From the NCBI RefSeq assembly GCF_003860345.1, contig NZ_CP034179.1:1488001-1552000 (forward strand): 64,000 nucleotides of DNA. The letters are read 5' to 3'. Positions 1 through 8,477 of this stretch are shown here, piece by piece; the first letter of the stretch is position 1; every line of letters starts with the position of its first letter. The notes under the pieces are model-generated. The model was not told the origin of the DNA. It made no database searches and was given only the letters and a program-made list of their open reading frames with translations. Source of the stretch: Caenibius tardaugens NBRC 16725 (GTDB lineage: Bacteria; Pseudomonadota; Alphaproteobacteria; Sphingomonadales; Sphingomonadaceae). Made by a program: the position numbers and the translations under genes.

Positions 1-1
1 C

Positions 2-193
2 GCCTACATCATCGCGGGCGAGGCATCACTTGCCGCCGCCGATCTGGCCGCACATGTCGCCGCCAGCGGACTTGCGAAGCAAAAGATTCCCGAACGCTTC
101 GAATTCGTGGCGGATTTCCCGCGCACAGCATCCGGCAAAATCCGCAAGGATCGCCTGCGCGAAGATATCGCCAGTAAATTGGCCACCATCTGA
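2..193 (+). CDS. Acyl-CoA synthetase (AMP-forming), C-terminal fragment
   Basis: Only the last 63 codons are present, because the gene enters from the left edge. The visible part is the small C-terminal domain of the AMP-binding (ANL) superfamily. It contains PRTASGKIRKDRLR, the A10 motif whose lysine (SGK) takes part in adenylate formation. The family activates carboxylic acids as CoA thioesters, and a catabolic role would suit the neighbours. Substrate cannot be judged because the binding pocket lies outside the window. The stop is followed by a hairpin at 244-275. Confidence 0.85.
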   Translation, partial: AYIIAGEASLAAADLAAHVAASGLAKQKIPERFEFVADFPRTASGKIRKDRLREDIASKLATI

Positions 194-243
194 TCAAGGC
201 CCGGCGGCGAGACACACACCCGCATACGCGTTGCCAACAAAAA

Positions 244-275
244 CGCCCGGTCCGTGAGACAATCCGGACCGGGCG
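244..275. terminator. Hairpin between convergent genes, probable terminator
   Basis: An 11-bp perfect inverted repeat (CGCCCGGTCCG at 244-254 and CGGACCGGGCG at 265-275) with a 10-nt loop. It lies between the acyl-CoA synthetase stop and the end of the opposing SnoaL-like gene. No T-run follows, so it may need Rho or act as an mRNA 3' end structure. Confidence 0.5.
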
Positions 276-323
276 CCTGGTTGCAGCCCTTACAGGAGAG
301 AAGTGGGCTGCAAAACCCGTCCG

Positions 324-752
324 TCAGAGCCCCTTGGGGGCGTGCTGGCGGTGGATGTTCCGGAACGACCGGCTGCGGAACTGCCATGTTCCATCCCGCT
401 TCACACAGACATCGTCATAGACCCCGCGATCGCGCTTGGTCTGGCCGTCCTGATCATAGACTTCCGATGTGTAACTGCGAACGCGGGCGACATCGCCTTC
501 CACTTCGATCGAACCGGGCCATGCCTCGAACATGATCCCGGGATAGGCCTTCATCGCTTCGAGCCACATCGCGACAATGGCGTCGCGGCCTTTGGTCGTC
601 CCGATTTCGGGATAGTCGGGCAAGGACCATTCCCCATCCTCGGCCCAGGTTGCCCCCCAGGCAGACGCATCGTTGCGGGTTACGGCATCGGCATAGGTTT
701 CAAGCAACTCGCGGATGGCCAGACGGTCCTCAAATGGGCCGGTAAAAGGCAT
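324..752 (-). CDS. SnoaL-like / NTF2-fold protein
   Basis: A 142-residue protein of the SnoaL/NTF2-like superfamily: the opening FEDRLAIRELLETYADAV followed by WGATWAEDGEWSLPDYPEIG is the usual helix-then-strand start of that cone-shaped fold. Members are dehydratases, isomerases or cyclases, and the beta subunits of ring-hydroxylating dioxygenases share the fold. It lies 79 bp downstream of a Rieske ferredoxin gene on the same strand. It is a clear paralogue of the protein at 10843-11277 (shared FTGP-EDR-AIREL and WAED motifs). The reaction is not deducible. Confidence 0.8.
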   Translation of the reverse strand: MPFTGPFEDRLAIRELLETYADAVTRNDASAWGATWAEDGEWSLPDYPEIGTTKGRDAIVAMWLEAMKAYPGIMFEAWPGSIEVEGDVARVRSYTSEVYDQDGQTKRDRGVYDDVCVKRDGTWQFRSRSFRNIHRQHAPKGL

Positions 753-831
753 GGCATTCTTTCCCTTCGCTGATTTTCGAAGGAAACTACCGCCAACGCG
801 GCCGATGCGAACCTATGGCTAGTGCGAGGAT

Positions 832-1182
832 TCAGGTGCTGATCGGCAGTTCGTCCATGCCCGGCGGTGTGTCGGGCAGCGCCACTTCGATCATCCCGTC
901 GGTAATCCGCAAAGGGAAGATGCGCAGATCGCGATACTGGGACCCGATGCACCGGCCCGTCGCCAGTTCGAAGCGTGCGCCATGCAATGGACACATCACC
1001 GCACCGCGCCGGATGCGCCCGCCAGACAACAGCGATGCCTGATGCGTGCAACGGTCATTCACAGCCTGAAAGCCGCTCTCGATCCGGGCGACCAGAACAT
1101 ACCAGCCGGCGATCCGGGCCGCCAGCTTGCCCTCTTCCGGAAAGAGAGCCTCTTCAATTACGCCGTGCCAAACTTCGCTCAT
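832..1182 (-). CDS. Rieske [2Fe-2S] ferredoxin
   Basis: A 116-residue single-domain Rieske protein. The cluster ligands are visible as CTH at residues 45-47 and CPLH at 64-67 (C-x-H-x16-C-x2-H). With no catalytic domain, it should be a soluble electron carrier feeding Rieske oxygenases, several of which lie in this window. I chose the ATG at 1182 (MSEVWHG), preceded by a GGGG stretch, over an upstream TTG in the same frame. It is probably co-transcribed with the SnoaL-like gene downstream. No ferredoxin reductase is present, so its electron source lies elsewhere. Confidence 0.88.
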   Translation of the reverse strand: MSEVWHGVIEEALFPEEGKLAARIAGWYVLVARIESGFQAVNDRCTHQASLLSGGRIRRGAVMCPLHGARFELATGRCIGSQYRDLRIFPLRITDGMIEVALPDTPPGMDELPIST

Positions 1183-1240
1183 AACCCCATCCGCATCCCA
1201 TGTTCCTGCCTGCGTATCTATCGCCAAGACAGCGGAATTT

Positions 1241-1256
1241 TTCCATAGCTATGGAA
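1241..1256. promoter_or_regulatory. 16-bp perfect palindrome in divergent promoter region
   Basis: TTCCATAGCTATGGAA is a perfect palindrome without spacer. It lies in the 205-bp gap between the divergently read Rieske ferredoxin and ThuA-like genes. That position and symmetry suit an operator for a dimeric regulator. No regulator gene lies next to it. Confidence 0.5.
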
Positions 1257-1387
1257 TCGCACAAGTGTCCCCCGACAAAAGGATAACCCTATCCCATTCG
1301 CTAGGTTTGCGATGTACACGGCCACGGCACCCTTTTCCGCCGGAACCCGGCCCACGGTGGGCACGCCTGAATCGAAGGAAACCGTCC

Positions 1388-2185
1388 ATGCCCATCATCC
1401 GCCATCGCGCACCGATCCAGTGCCTCGTGGCGGTGCGGGGCCATCCCTTTGATCGGACCGCATTTGACGCGCTGTTTCAGGCGATGGAGGGGATATCCGC
1501 CACTATGGTGGACCAACCTGCCGCCAGCCGCCTGATGTCGCCCGAAGGGATGCGCGGGTTCGATGCGCTTGTTCTCTACGATATGCCCGGTCTCGATTTC
1601 GAGGCGGAACAGAACGCCCCGCATTATCGCGAACCGGAACCGGAACTGCGCGATGGCCTGCGCCGTCTGCTGGAACAGGGAACGGGCGTGGTCGCCCTGC
1701 ACCATGCTCTGGCGGGATGGCCGACCTGGGCGGACTATCATGAATGGCTGGGCGGGCAGTTCCTCTACCATCCCGGCGAAGTGCGCGGGGCGAACTGGCC
1801 CGATAGCGGCTATCGCCACGATGTGCGGCATGAACTGACCGTGATGCCCGGGCACCCGGTTACCGAAGGGCTACCACCCCGCTTCACCCTGACTGACGAG
1901 CTCTATCTGTGCCCGACATTTCCGGAAGACAGCACGCCCTTGCTGCGGTCGTCGGCGCCTTTCGATCGCGATCACTTCTGGTCCGCCGAACTTGCTGTCG
2001 CCGGGCAGATGTATGCGCATGAAGGATGGGAACACCCGGCAGGCTCAAACGTGATCGGGTGGGCGAAGCAGGCACTGGCTTCACGGCTGGTCTATCTCCA
2101 ACCGGGTGACGGGCCATCGGTTTACGATGACCCGCACTATCGAAGGTTGGTCGAGAATGCGATCCGTTGGGTCACGGCTCGCTGA
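1388..2185 (+). CDS. ThuA-like (trehalose utilisation) domain protein
   Basis: A 265-residue protein of the ThuA family, which has a class I glutamine amidotransferase-like fold. Family features seen are FDALVLYDMPG, then GTGVVALHHALAGWP with WLGG downstream, then a late HEGWEHPAGSN stretch and YDDPHYRRLVENAIRW at the end. ThuA-like proteins occur in sugar and aromatic catabolic clusters, often without assigned chemistry. The start is ATG at 1388; the open frame extends further upstream but lacks a better ribosome site. It is divergent from the Rieske ferredoxin and shares the palindrome-bearing gap. Confidence 0.8.
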   Translation: MPIIRHRAPIQCLVAVRGHPFDRTAFDALFQAMEGISATMVDQPAASRLMSPEGMRGFDALVLYDMPGLDFEAEQNAPHYREPEPELRDGLRRLLEQGTGVVALHHALAGWPTWADYHEWLGGQFLYHPGEVRGANWPDSGYRHDVRHELTVMPGHPVTEGLPPRFTLTDELYLCPTFPEDSTPLLRSSAPFDRDHFWSAELAVAGQMYAHEGWEHPAGSNVIGWAKQALASRLVYLQPGDGPSVYDDPHYRRLVENAIRWVTAR

Positions 2186-2203
2186 TATCCCGCCGGCTGC
2201 GCG

Positions 2204-2968
2204 TTATTGTGCAGCCATGCCGCCATCGACAACAAATTCCGACCCGGTGATGTAACGGGCTTCATCCGATGCCAGAAACAGGTTCATGTTCGCGATATCC
2301 AGCGGATCGCCCATGAAGCCCATCGGAACCAGAGCCATGGTGGAATCGAAATTGTCGGCGTTATCTTCCTGCGCGACACCCTGCATATTGGTCAGGATCA
2401 TGCCCGGATGGACGGTGTTGGAACGGATGCGATCGCGGGCGCATTCCAACGCTACGACTTTGGAAAACAGCCGCACCCCGCCTTTGGACGCGGCATAGGC
2501 CGCGCAGCCCGGCACCCCGAACAGCCCGGCAACCGACGAAATGTTGATGATCGAACCGCCCTGCCCCACCTTGCGCATCAGCGCAACGGCGCGCTGCGTA
2601 CCATAGAACACGCTGTCCAGATTGACGCTGTTCTGCAGTTTCCAGTCTGCCGTGGTGAATTCTTCGAGCATCCGCAAAACGGCAATACCCGCGTTGTTGA
2701 CCAGCACGTCGAGCCTGCCATGCGCGGTTTCGATGGCCGCCATCACACGGTCCCAATCGCTTTCGCTGGTGACATCGTGGGGCAGCGCCTCCGCCGCGCC
2801 ACCTGCGGTACGGATACCTTCCGCCACTTTTTCCGCGCCCACACCATCGCGGTCGGTGATGAATACGATGGCCCCTTCCTCGGCAAAACGCTGCGCCGTG
2901 GCGCTGCCCAATCCCGGCACCGATGCACCGCCAGTAACCAGTGCCACTTTTCCTTCCAGACGTCCCAT
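2204..2968 (-). CDS. Short-chain dehydrogenase/reductase (SDR)
   Basis: A 254-residue classical SDR, an NAD(P)-dependent alcohol/ketone oxidoreductase. The cofactor motif is TGGASVPGLG, two residues longer than the usual TGxxxGxG. NNAG follows, and the catalytic pair is in YAASK with the serine in INISSVAG. It ends in the usual VDGG motif. I chose ATG 2968 (GGAGAG ahead) over an upstream TTG. A terminator at 2997-3030 separates it from the TonB receptor upstream on the same strand, so it probably has its own promoter. Substrate unknown. Confidence 0.88.
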   Translation of the reverse strand: MGRLEGKVALVTGGASVPGLGSATAQRFAEEGAIVFITDRDGVGAEKVAEGIRTAGGAAEALPHDVTSESDWDRVMAAIETAHGRLDVLVNNAGIAVLRMLEEFTTADWKLQNSVNLDSVFYGTQRAVALMRKVGQGGSIINISSVAGLFGVPGCAAYAASKGGVRLFSKVVALECARDRIRSNTVHPGMILTNMQGVAQEDNADNFDSTMALVPMGFMGDPLDIANMNLFLASDEARYITGSEFVVDGGMAAQ

Positions 2969-2996
2969 TCCACTCTCCAATACAAAAGGGGCCAAT

Positions 2997-3030
2997 AAAA
3001 AAGGGGCGCAGACTTGCCGATCCGCGCCCC
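2997..3030 (-). terminator. Intrinsic terminator of the TonB receptor gene
   Basis: Read on the minus strand, a stem GGGGCGC/GCGCCCC (3024-3030 and 3003-3009) is followed by a T6 run (the A's at 2997-3002). It lies 37 bp beyond the TonB receptor stop. Confidence 0.8.
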
Positions 3031-3066
3031 AGCAGGGAATTCGTTATTGAACCCGGTTGGGTATCA

Positions 3067-5364
3067 TCAGAATTCAACACCCAGTTGCGCGCCAAACACA
3101 CGCGGTTCACGAGCCGTTGCAAAGCCCCAGTAAACCGGGAAGGCCGAGGCGGTGAACGCCGTCTGCGTGCCACGATCGTCCAGCAGATTGCGAACGAACC
3201 CGGTCAGGCGTGTCTTGATCGTATCGTTGAGATCGAAAATGAACGAGACCGAGACATCGACCAGATTCTGCGCATCGGAACGCAGACGCGGATCGTTGCG
3301 GGGCACCACAACCGTGGCACCGGCAGGCGCGATGATTGCTTCGGTATAGATCGCCGGATCGGCCGAAATCTGCTGATCATAACGCGACAGATAACGGTAG
3401 CCCGCGTTGATCTTCACTTCCCCGTTCAATGCCCCTTCCAGCGGAATGGTGTATTCGGCGTTGATCGAAGCGGTGATCTTCGGTGCGTAGATCATGTCCA
3501 CGCCCGAATAGTCCAACGCACGGGTGATCGAGGTGGTCGGCCCTGTGGCCACAGGCTGATTGACGATGAAGCCGCGGAACCCGGAATCGGTGTAACCGAA
3601 GGCACCACGCACTGTCAGCTGCGAACTGGGACGCAGCGTGAAATCTGCCTCGAAGCCCTTGATCTTGGCCGCCGCAGCATTGATCACCACGGTCTGCGGG
3701 ACGGCGAGACCCGGCACCGCGACTGTGCTGGTCTGCTGGATATCCTTGTAATCGGAATAGAACGCCGCGAGATTCAGCGTCAGCATGCGATCGAAGAATT
3801 CACTCTTCAGACCGATTTCCCACGCATCCACCGTTTCCGGATCGTAGGGCAGCGTGGCCGAGAATGGCGTCAGCCCACGTCCGTTAAACCCGCCCGAACG
3901 ATACCCGCGCGACCACGAGGCATAGAGCATCAGATCCTGGTTGGGGCGATAGTCGATACCCAGCTTGGGCGTAAACTTGTTCCACTTGTTCGAAACACGC
4001 GGCGAACTGAAGCCCGCAGCGAGATTGCCCGGATCGGCAAAGTCCGTCTGCAGCGCCTTTTCGTCATGCGTGTAACGCCCACCGCCGGAAATGCGCACCT
4101 TGTCGAACACTTCCCAGTTGAGATCGATGAAGCCCGCCAGCGATTTCGACCAGCCGGTCGTGCTCTGATCGGTGGGCGCTGCACCGAAGACGGACGTCAA
4201 CTGATCCAGATGATAGCGGCTCTTGAAGTAATAGACGCCAGCCACATAATCGAGGGAATCCCCGATCTGGCCACTGGCACGCAGTTCCTGGCTGAACTGC
4301 CAATACTTCTGGTCACGATTGGCGAGATAGAGTCCGGCAGTGCCGAAATCCTGCTGAATCTGGTCCTTGCTTTCGCGATAGGCAGTCACCGAGGTCAGCT
4401 TCACCGCGCCCAGATCGAGATTCAATTCCGCCGTCACGCCCGGCGAACGGTAGGTGCCGTATTCCGGCGCGGGCGCAACGACCTTGTAAACGCCCTTGGT
4501 GTTGCCCTGATCAACCATGATCGGTGGCAATGCAGGCGCAAAGGCATCGCCCGTGACCGACAAACCGCCAAGGACCGGATCGAAATCCTGCACCTGCTTG
4601 TCGACCGTGATCAGCGCCTCGAAATTCGAGGAAGGCGTAAACAGCAGGCTGACCCCGAAGTTTTCGTTATTGGTGCCGCCACGACGCTTGCCCGTGACCA
4701 CTTCACGATAATAGCCGTCGTTTTCGGTGTGCATGTAGAACAGCTTGGCCGCCAGAACATCGGAAATGACCGGCACGTTCACGACATTGCGGCTGCTGAA
4801 ACGGCCATAGCTGCCGATTTCCAGCTCCATCTTGCCGCCGAGTTCATGCGTCGGCCGGGACCGCTTGACATTGATAACGCCGGCAATCGTGTTGCGGCCG
4901 AACAGGGTGCCCTGCGGCCCGCGCAGAACTTCGATGGAATCGATATCGAAAAAGTCGAGCATCTGGCCCGTCGACGTGCCGATATAGACACCATCGATAT
5001 TGACGCCCACCGCCGGGTCGAACGATTTTTCGATATCGGCAAAGGCAATGCCGCGGATGGAAATATTGGCGGCAGCGGCCCCCGTGCCCCCGCTGGTGAT
5101 CAGGACGTTCGGTGCAGCGCCCTGCAAGTCGCCGATGGTCAGCGCGGCGGCACCTTCCAGCTGCGCGCCTTGCAGCGCGGTCACGGCGACAGGTGCGGTC
5201 TGGATCGATTCATTGCGGCGGCGCGCAGTGACGATGATAGCATCCGGCCGGGCCGTTTCCGCCGATTCCTCTGTGCTTTGAGCAAAAACCGGCGTTCCAA
5301 GACCGCCCAGCAGCGAACTTGTTAATACGGCAACCAGTAATTTCTGACGCGCGCGACCAGACAT
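3067..5364 (-). CDS. TonB-dependent outer-membrane receptor
   Basis: A 765-residue receptor for energised uptake across the outer membrane. The signal peptide ends at about residue 28 (PVFA/QS). The plug domain starts at DAIIVTARRRNESIQ and includes VLRGPQGTLFGRNTIAG. Beta-barrel segments run to the C-terminal phenylalanine in QLGVEF. Receptors of this type are amplified in sphingomonads and usually sit next to catabolic genes, so the ligand is probably the cluster's substrate rather than a siderophore; that is inference. The ATG is preceded by GGGAGGGG. It is divergent from the oxidoreductase at 5517. Confidence 0.93.
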   Translation of the reverse strand: MSGRARQKLLVAVLTSSLLGGLGTPVFAQSTEESAETARPDAIIVTARRRNESIQTAPVAVTALQGAQLEGAAALTIGDLQGAAPNVLITSGGTGAAAANISIRGIAFADIEKSFDPAVGVNIDGVYIGTSTGQMLDFFDIDSIEVLRGPQGTLFGRNTIAGVINVKRSRPTHELGGKMELEIGSYGRFSSRNVVNVPVISDVLAAKLFYMHTENDGYYREVVTGKRRGGTNNENFGVSLLFTPSSNFEALITVDKQVQDFDPVLGGLSVTGDAFAPALPPIMVDQGNTKGVYKVVAPAPEYGTYRSPGVTAELNLDLGAVKLTSVTAYRESKDQIQQDFGTAGLYLANRDQKYWQFSQELRASGQIGDSLDYVAGVYYFKSRYHLDQLTSVFGAAPTDQSTTGWSKSLAGFIDLNWEVFDKVRISGGGRYTHDEKALQTDFADPGNLAAGFSSPRVSNKWNKFTPKLGIDYRPNQDLMLYASWSRGYRSGGFNGRGLTPFSATLPYDPETVDAWEIGLKSEFFDRMLTLNLAAFYSDYKDIQQTSTVAVPGLAVPQTVVINAAAAKIKGFEADFTLRPSSQLTVRGAFGYTDSGFRGFIVNQPVATGPTTSITRALDYSGVDMIYAPKITASINAEYTIPLEGALNGEVKINAGYRYLSRYDQQISADPAIYTEAIIAPAGATVVVPRNDPRLRSDAQNLVDVSVSFIFDLNDTIKTRLTGFVRNLLDDRGTQTAFTASAFPVYWGFATAREPRVFGAQLGVEF

Positions 5365-5425
5365 CGCAAACCCCTCCCGTTGATCGTCTTCAGACGAGTT
5401 ATTTCACTGGCGGAAACATAGGATG

Positions 5426-5440
5426 ATTGGCCGGGCCAAT
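5426..5440. promoter_or_regulatory. Inverted repeat in the TonB receptor / oxidoreductase gap
   Basis: ATTGGCC-G-GGCCAAT is a perfect 7-1-7 inverted repeat in the 152-bp divergent gap. It is about 62 bp from the receptor start and 77 bp from the oxidoreductase start. It may be an operator for either gene. Confidence 0.4.
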
Positions 5441-5516
5441 TTAACTACCCATAGTCACAGGTGCGACCCGCCAAATAACGCGCAAGCAATTGCAATATTG
5501 CTGGAGAGTGCAAAGA

Positions 5517-6530
5517 ATGCAGAACAACCGTCGATTCCTGTTGGCGCGCAGGCCTGTCGGAACACCTGTCCCCGAAGATTTCCATCTTGTGCAGGAAGAG
5601 ATTCCAGCCCCTCCACCCGGCGGATTTGTCATTCGCAATCACTTCGCCTCGCTCGACCCGGCGCAGCGCGGCTGGATGGATGATGCGCCCAGCTATATGC
5701 CGCCTATCCCGCTGGGCCAACCGGTGCGCGCAACCACTGTCGGGGTGGTCTACGCGTCGGACAATCCCGATTTCCGGCCGGGCCAGTGGGTCATGGGCAT
5801 GAACGCGCTGGAAGACTATTCCGTGTCCGCGCCGGGTGGCTTCACCATGCCGATCGACGTTTCCACCGTCGATTCCCCGTCACGCTATCTCTCCGCCATG
5901 GGCGCGGTCGGCCTCACCGGCTATTTCGGATTGCTGGAAGTCGCCAAACCCCAGCCGGGTGAAACCCTGCTGGTTTCCGGGGCCGCTGGTGCGGTCGGCT
6001 CCGTGGTCGGGCAGATCGGCAAGATCGCGGGGCTGCGCACGGTCGGTATCGCTGGCGGCGCGGAGAAATGCCGCCGCCTGATCGAAGATTACGGTTTCGA
6101 TGCGGCCATCGATTACAAGGGCAAAACGGTGGAGGCGCTGGCTGCGGAAATCCGCACGGTCATACCCGATGGTGCGAATATCATTTTCGAGAATGTCGGC
6201 GGCGATGTCATGGATGCCGAACTGCTCAATCTCGCCAGAAAGGCGCGGATCGTACTGTGCGGCCTGATCAGCGAATACAATGCACCTGAAAAGATTGGCA
6301 TTCGCAACCTGTGGCAGGTGCTGGCGCAGGAAGCCACGGTCTACGGCTATCTCATCATGGATTTCGCGCCGCGCTTCGCCGAAGCCGGGGCGGTAATGGC
6401 GGAATGGATGGCGCAAGGGCGCCTGCGCGTGGACGAGGATCTCCAGCACGGGCTGGAAAACACCTACGATGCCTTCATGCGGCTGTTCACCGGCGCCAAT
6501 ACGGGCAAGCTCGTGCTGCAGATCGCCTGA
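5517..6530 (+). CDS. Zinc-independent NADP-dependent oxidoreductase (MDR, PTGR/CurA-like)
   Basis: A 337-residue medium-chain dehydrogenase/reductase of the leukotriene B4 dehydrogenase/curcumin reductase type. These enzymes reduce the double bond of enones with NADPH and need no zinc. Visible features are LDPAQRGWM near residue 55, the nucleotide-binding stretch SGAAGAVGSVVGQIGKIAG, and NIIFENVGGDVMDAELL in the Rossmann half. The start is ATG 5517 with GGAGAG ahead. It is divergent from the TonB receptor and closed by a strong bidirectional terminator, so it is monocistronic. Confidence 0.9.
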   Translation: MQNNRRFLLARRPVGTPVPEDFHLVQEEIPAPPPGGFVIRNHFASLDPAQRGWMDDAPSYMPPIPLGQPVRATTVGVVYASDNPDFRPGQWVMGMNALEDYSVSAPGGFTMPIDVSTVDSPSRYLSAMGAVGLTGYFGLLEVAKPQPGETLLVSGAAGAVGSVVGQIGKIAGLRTVGIAGGAEKCRRLIEDYGFDAAIDYKGKTVEALAAEIRTVIPDGANIIFENVGGDVMDAELLNLARKARIVLCGLISEYNAPEKIGIRNLWQVLAQEATVYGYLIMDFAPRFAEAGAVMAEWMAQGRLRVDEDLQHGLENTYDAFMRLFTGANTGKLVLQIA

Positions 6531-6545
6531 GCGCGGAACGGATAC

Positions 6546-6580
6546 AAAAAACGGCCGGGTTCAACGCCCGGCCGTTTTTT
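6546..6580. terminator. Strong bidirectional intrinsic terminator
   Basis: A 14-bp perfect stem (6546-6559 with 6567-6580) with a 7-nt loop. It carries A6 on one side and T6 on the other, so it works on both strands. It sits between the convergent oxidoreductase (5517) and SDR (6601) genes. Confidence 0.92.
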
Positions 6581-6600
6581 GTTGTGCGGGGCTGCGCGAA

Positions 6601-7362
6601 TCAGAACTGGACGCGCTTGGTATAGCCGCCATCGATCACGACATTGGTGCCGGTGGTGTAGGACGATGCCGGGCTGGCCAGGAATACGACCGACCGGGCC
6701 ACTTCTTCAGGCCCGCCCCAGCGGCCAAGCGCAAATTGCGATTCAACCGAATCGTAGAGTTCGGGTGCGGCGGCCTTGATCGCTTCCCAGTTGCCGCCGG
6801 GGAACTTGATCGGCCCGGGCGAAACGGTGTTGACGCGAATGCCCTTGGGGCCAAGCGCCTGGCTGATCTGGCTGGCATAGACGATTAGCGCACCCTTCAG
6901 CGCGTTGTAGCCCTGCGGCATGATAAAGGTTTCGAGCCCGGCGGTGGATGCCATGATCACGATCGATCCCGTACCGGACTTTTCCAGATGGGGTTCGAGC
7001 ACTTCCACCCCAACCACAGCACCCATGATGTCGAAGTCGAGCGTCTTCTGCCAATCGGTCGTGGCGCCAGCGCCCGACGTGGAAATCATCGGCACAAAGA
7101 TATCGCAGCCGCCCAGCTTTTCGGCAGCGGCTGCCAGCCATGCGCGATAAGCGTCGGCGCCCGCTTCCATATCGAACGGTTCGCCAACCACCTTGCCGCC
7201 ATGCCGGGCAATGGCCGCTGCGGTTTCCGCAACCTGTTCCGCATTGCGCGAACAGAATGCCACGTCCGCGCCTTCGGCGGCGAACAATTCGACAGTTTCA
7301 CGCCCAATGCCGCGGCTACCGCCGGTCAGGATGACCTTCTTGCCTTTTAAACCCAGATCCAT
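6601..7362 (-). CDS. Short-chain dehydrogenase/reductase (SDR)
   Basis: A 253-residue classical SDR with cofactor motif TGGSRGIG, catalytic YNALK, the PG motif in VNTVSPGPIKFPGG, and terminal VIDGGY. The usual NNAG is replaced by VPMIST, a divergence in the strand-4 region also seen in some reductases with unusual substrates. The ATG at 7362 is preceded by GGAG. It is divergent from the SDR at 7510 with a 147-bp shared promoter region, and convergent with the oxidoreductase at 5517. Confidence 0.88.
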   Translation of the reverse strand: MDLGLKGKKVILTGGSRGIGRETVELFAAEGADVAFCSRNAEQVAETAAAIARHGGKVVGEPFDMEAGADAYRAWLAAAAEKLGGCDIFVPMISTSGAGATTDWQKTLDFDIMGAVVGVEVLEPHLEKSGTGSIVIMASTAGLETFIMPQGYNALKGALIVYASQISQALGPKGIRVNTVSPGPIKFPGGNWEAIKAAAPELYDSVESQFALGRWGGPEEVARSVVFLASPASSYTTGTNVVIDGGYTKRVQF

Positions 7363-7509
7363 GGGGAACGCTCCTCACCCAAAAGTTATCGAATACAATC
7401 CGCTTGATCATTTGCCTGTCCCTTGGTGCGGGACCACTACCCTTTTGGTCAGGCAAGCCGCGTAAACGGGAATGCTAGCTTCCGTGACAAACAAGACAAG
7501 GATGGATGC

Positions 7510-8313
7510 ATGGCAGGCCTCGCAGGCAAGACCGCAATCGTATTGGGGGCCAGCAGCCCCGACAATATGGGCCAATATATCGCACGCCGTTTTCTGGCGG
7601 ATGGCGCGCGCGTTCTGGTGGCAGGGCGCAAGGCCGATGTGCTGGAAGCTTTCGCTGCGGAAACGGGCTGCGCCTGGACCGCGTGTGATATTACCGATAC
7701 CGCCAGTCTCACCGCTTTGGCCGATACCGCGATGCAGCGGTTCGGCGGGATCGATATCGCGGTCAATGCCACCGGCTGGGGCCTGCTGAAACCGTTCCTC
7801 GAAACCACGCATGACGAACTCGTCGCGATCACAGCGCTGCAATACGTCGGCCCCTTCGAATTCTGCCAGGCGATGATCCGCAAGATGGCGCGCAGCACCG
7901 GCGGCCGGGGCGGTTCGATCATCCAGATCAGTTCCGCCACGGCCACGATCATGCTGAATGACCATGCCGCCTATATGGGCACCAAGGCAGGCACCGATCA
8001 TGTGATCCGCTGCGTCGCGCATGAATTCGGCCACGAGGGAATCCGTGCCAATTCCATTTCACCCGGGCTGACCGACACCCCGATGAATGCCGAGGCCAAG
8101 GAAGTGCCCGGTCTGTTCGACGCGTTTCTGGCCGCTTATCCGCTGGGCCGGATCGGCACGTCCGAAGATGTCGCGGTTGCAGCGGCATTTCTCGCCAGTG
8201 ACGAATGTTTCATGACAGGTGAAAATCTGCAGGTTAACGGGGGGCTTACGCTGCGCCGCAACCCCACCCGCGACGAGATCGCGGCCAGTGTCGCCCGGGC
8301 AACCGGCGCCTGA
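7510..8313 (+). CDS. Divergent SDR-family oxidoreductase
   Basis: A 267-residue SDR. The cofactor loop is LGASSPDNMGQYIARRF, in which the usual TGxxxGIG is replaced by a form closer to enoyl-reductase-like SDRs. NATG stands in for NNAG. The catalytic tyrosine and lysine are in YMGTK, with the serine in IQISSATA. The C terminus has about 20 residues beyond the usual VNGG motif. The start is ATG 7510 with AAGGA upstream. It lies 164 bp before the Rieske oxygenase on the same strand and may be co-transcribed. Confidence 0.85.
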   Translation: MAGLAGKTAIVLGASSPDNMGQYIARRFLADGARVLVAGRKADVLEAFAAETGCAWTACDITDTASLTALADTAMQRFGGIDIAVNATGWGLLKPFLETTHDELVAITALQYVGPFEFCQAMIRKMARSTGGRGGSIIQISSATATIMLNDHAAYMGTKAGTDHVIRCVAHEFGHEGIRANSISPGLTDTPMNAEAKEVPGLFDAFLAAYPLGRIGTSEDVAVAAAFLASDECFMTGENLQVNGGLTLRRNPTRDEIAASVARATGA

Positions 8314-8477
8314 ACCGCATGGCAAACACCGCGTCCGTTGCGACAGACACAGGCTGTGCACGGCCCACGCCCGGCTGATAAAACTGTCACCTGTCGCAGC
8401 TTGTCGGCGGCGGGTGGCGATGCTCAAATTCGCTTTATGACGGGGGGCCGACAGGCCTCGAGGTTGGGAGACGACAG

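Noticed and set aside
2941-5325. A 794-codon open frame on the plus strand opposite the TonB receptor
   Set aside because: Arginine- and histidine-rich translation without any motif; the opposite strand encodes a complete receptor with signal peptide and C-terminal phenylalanine.
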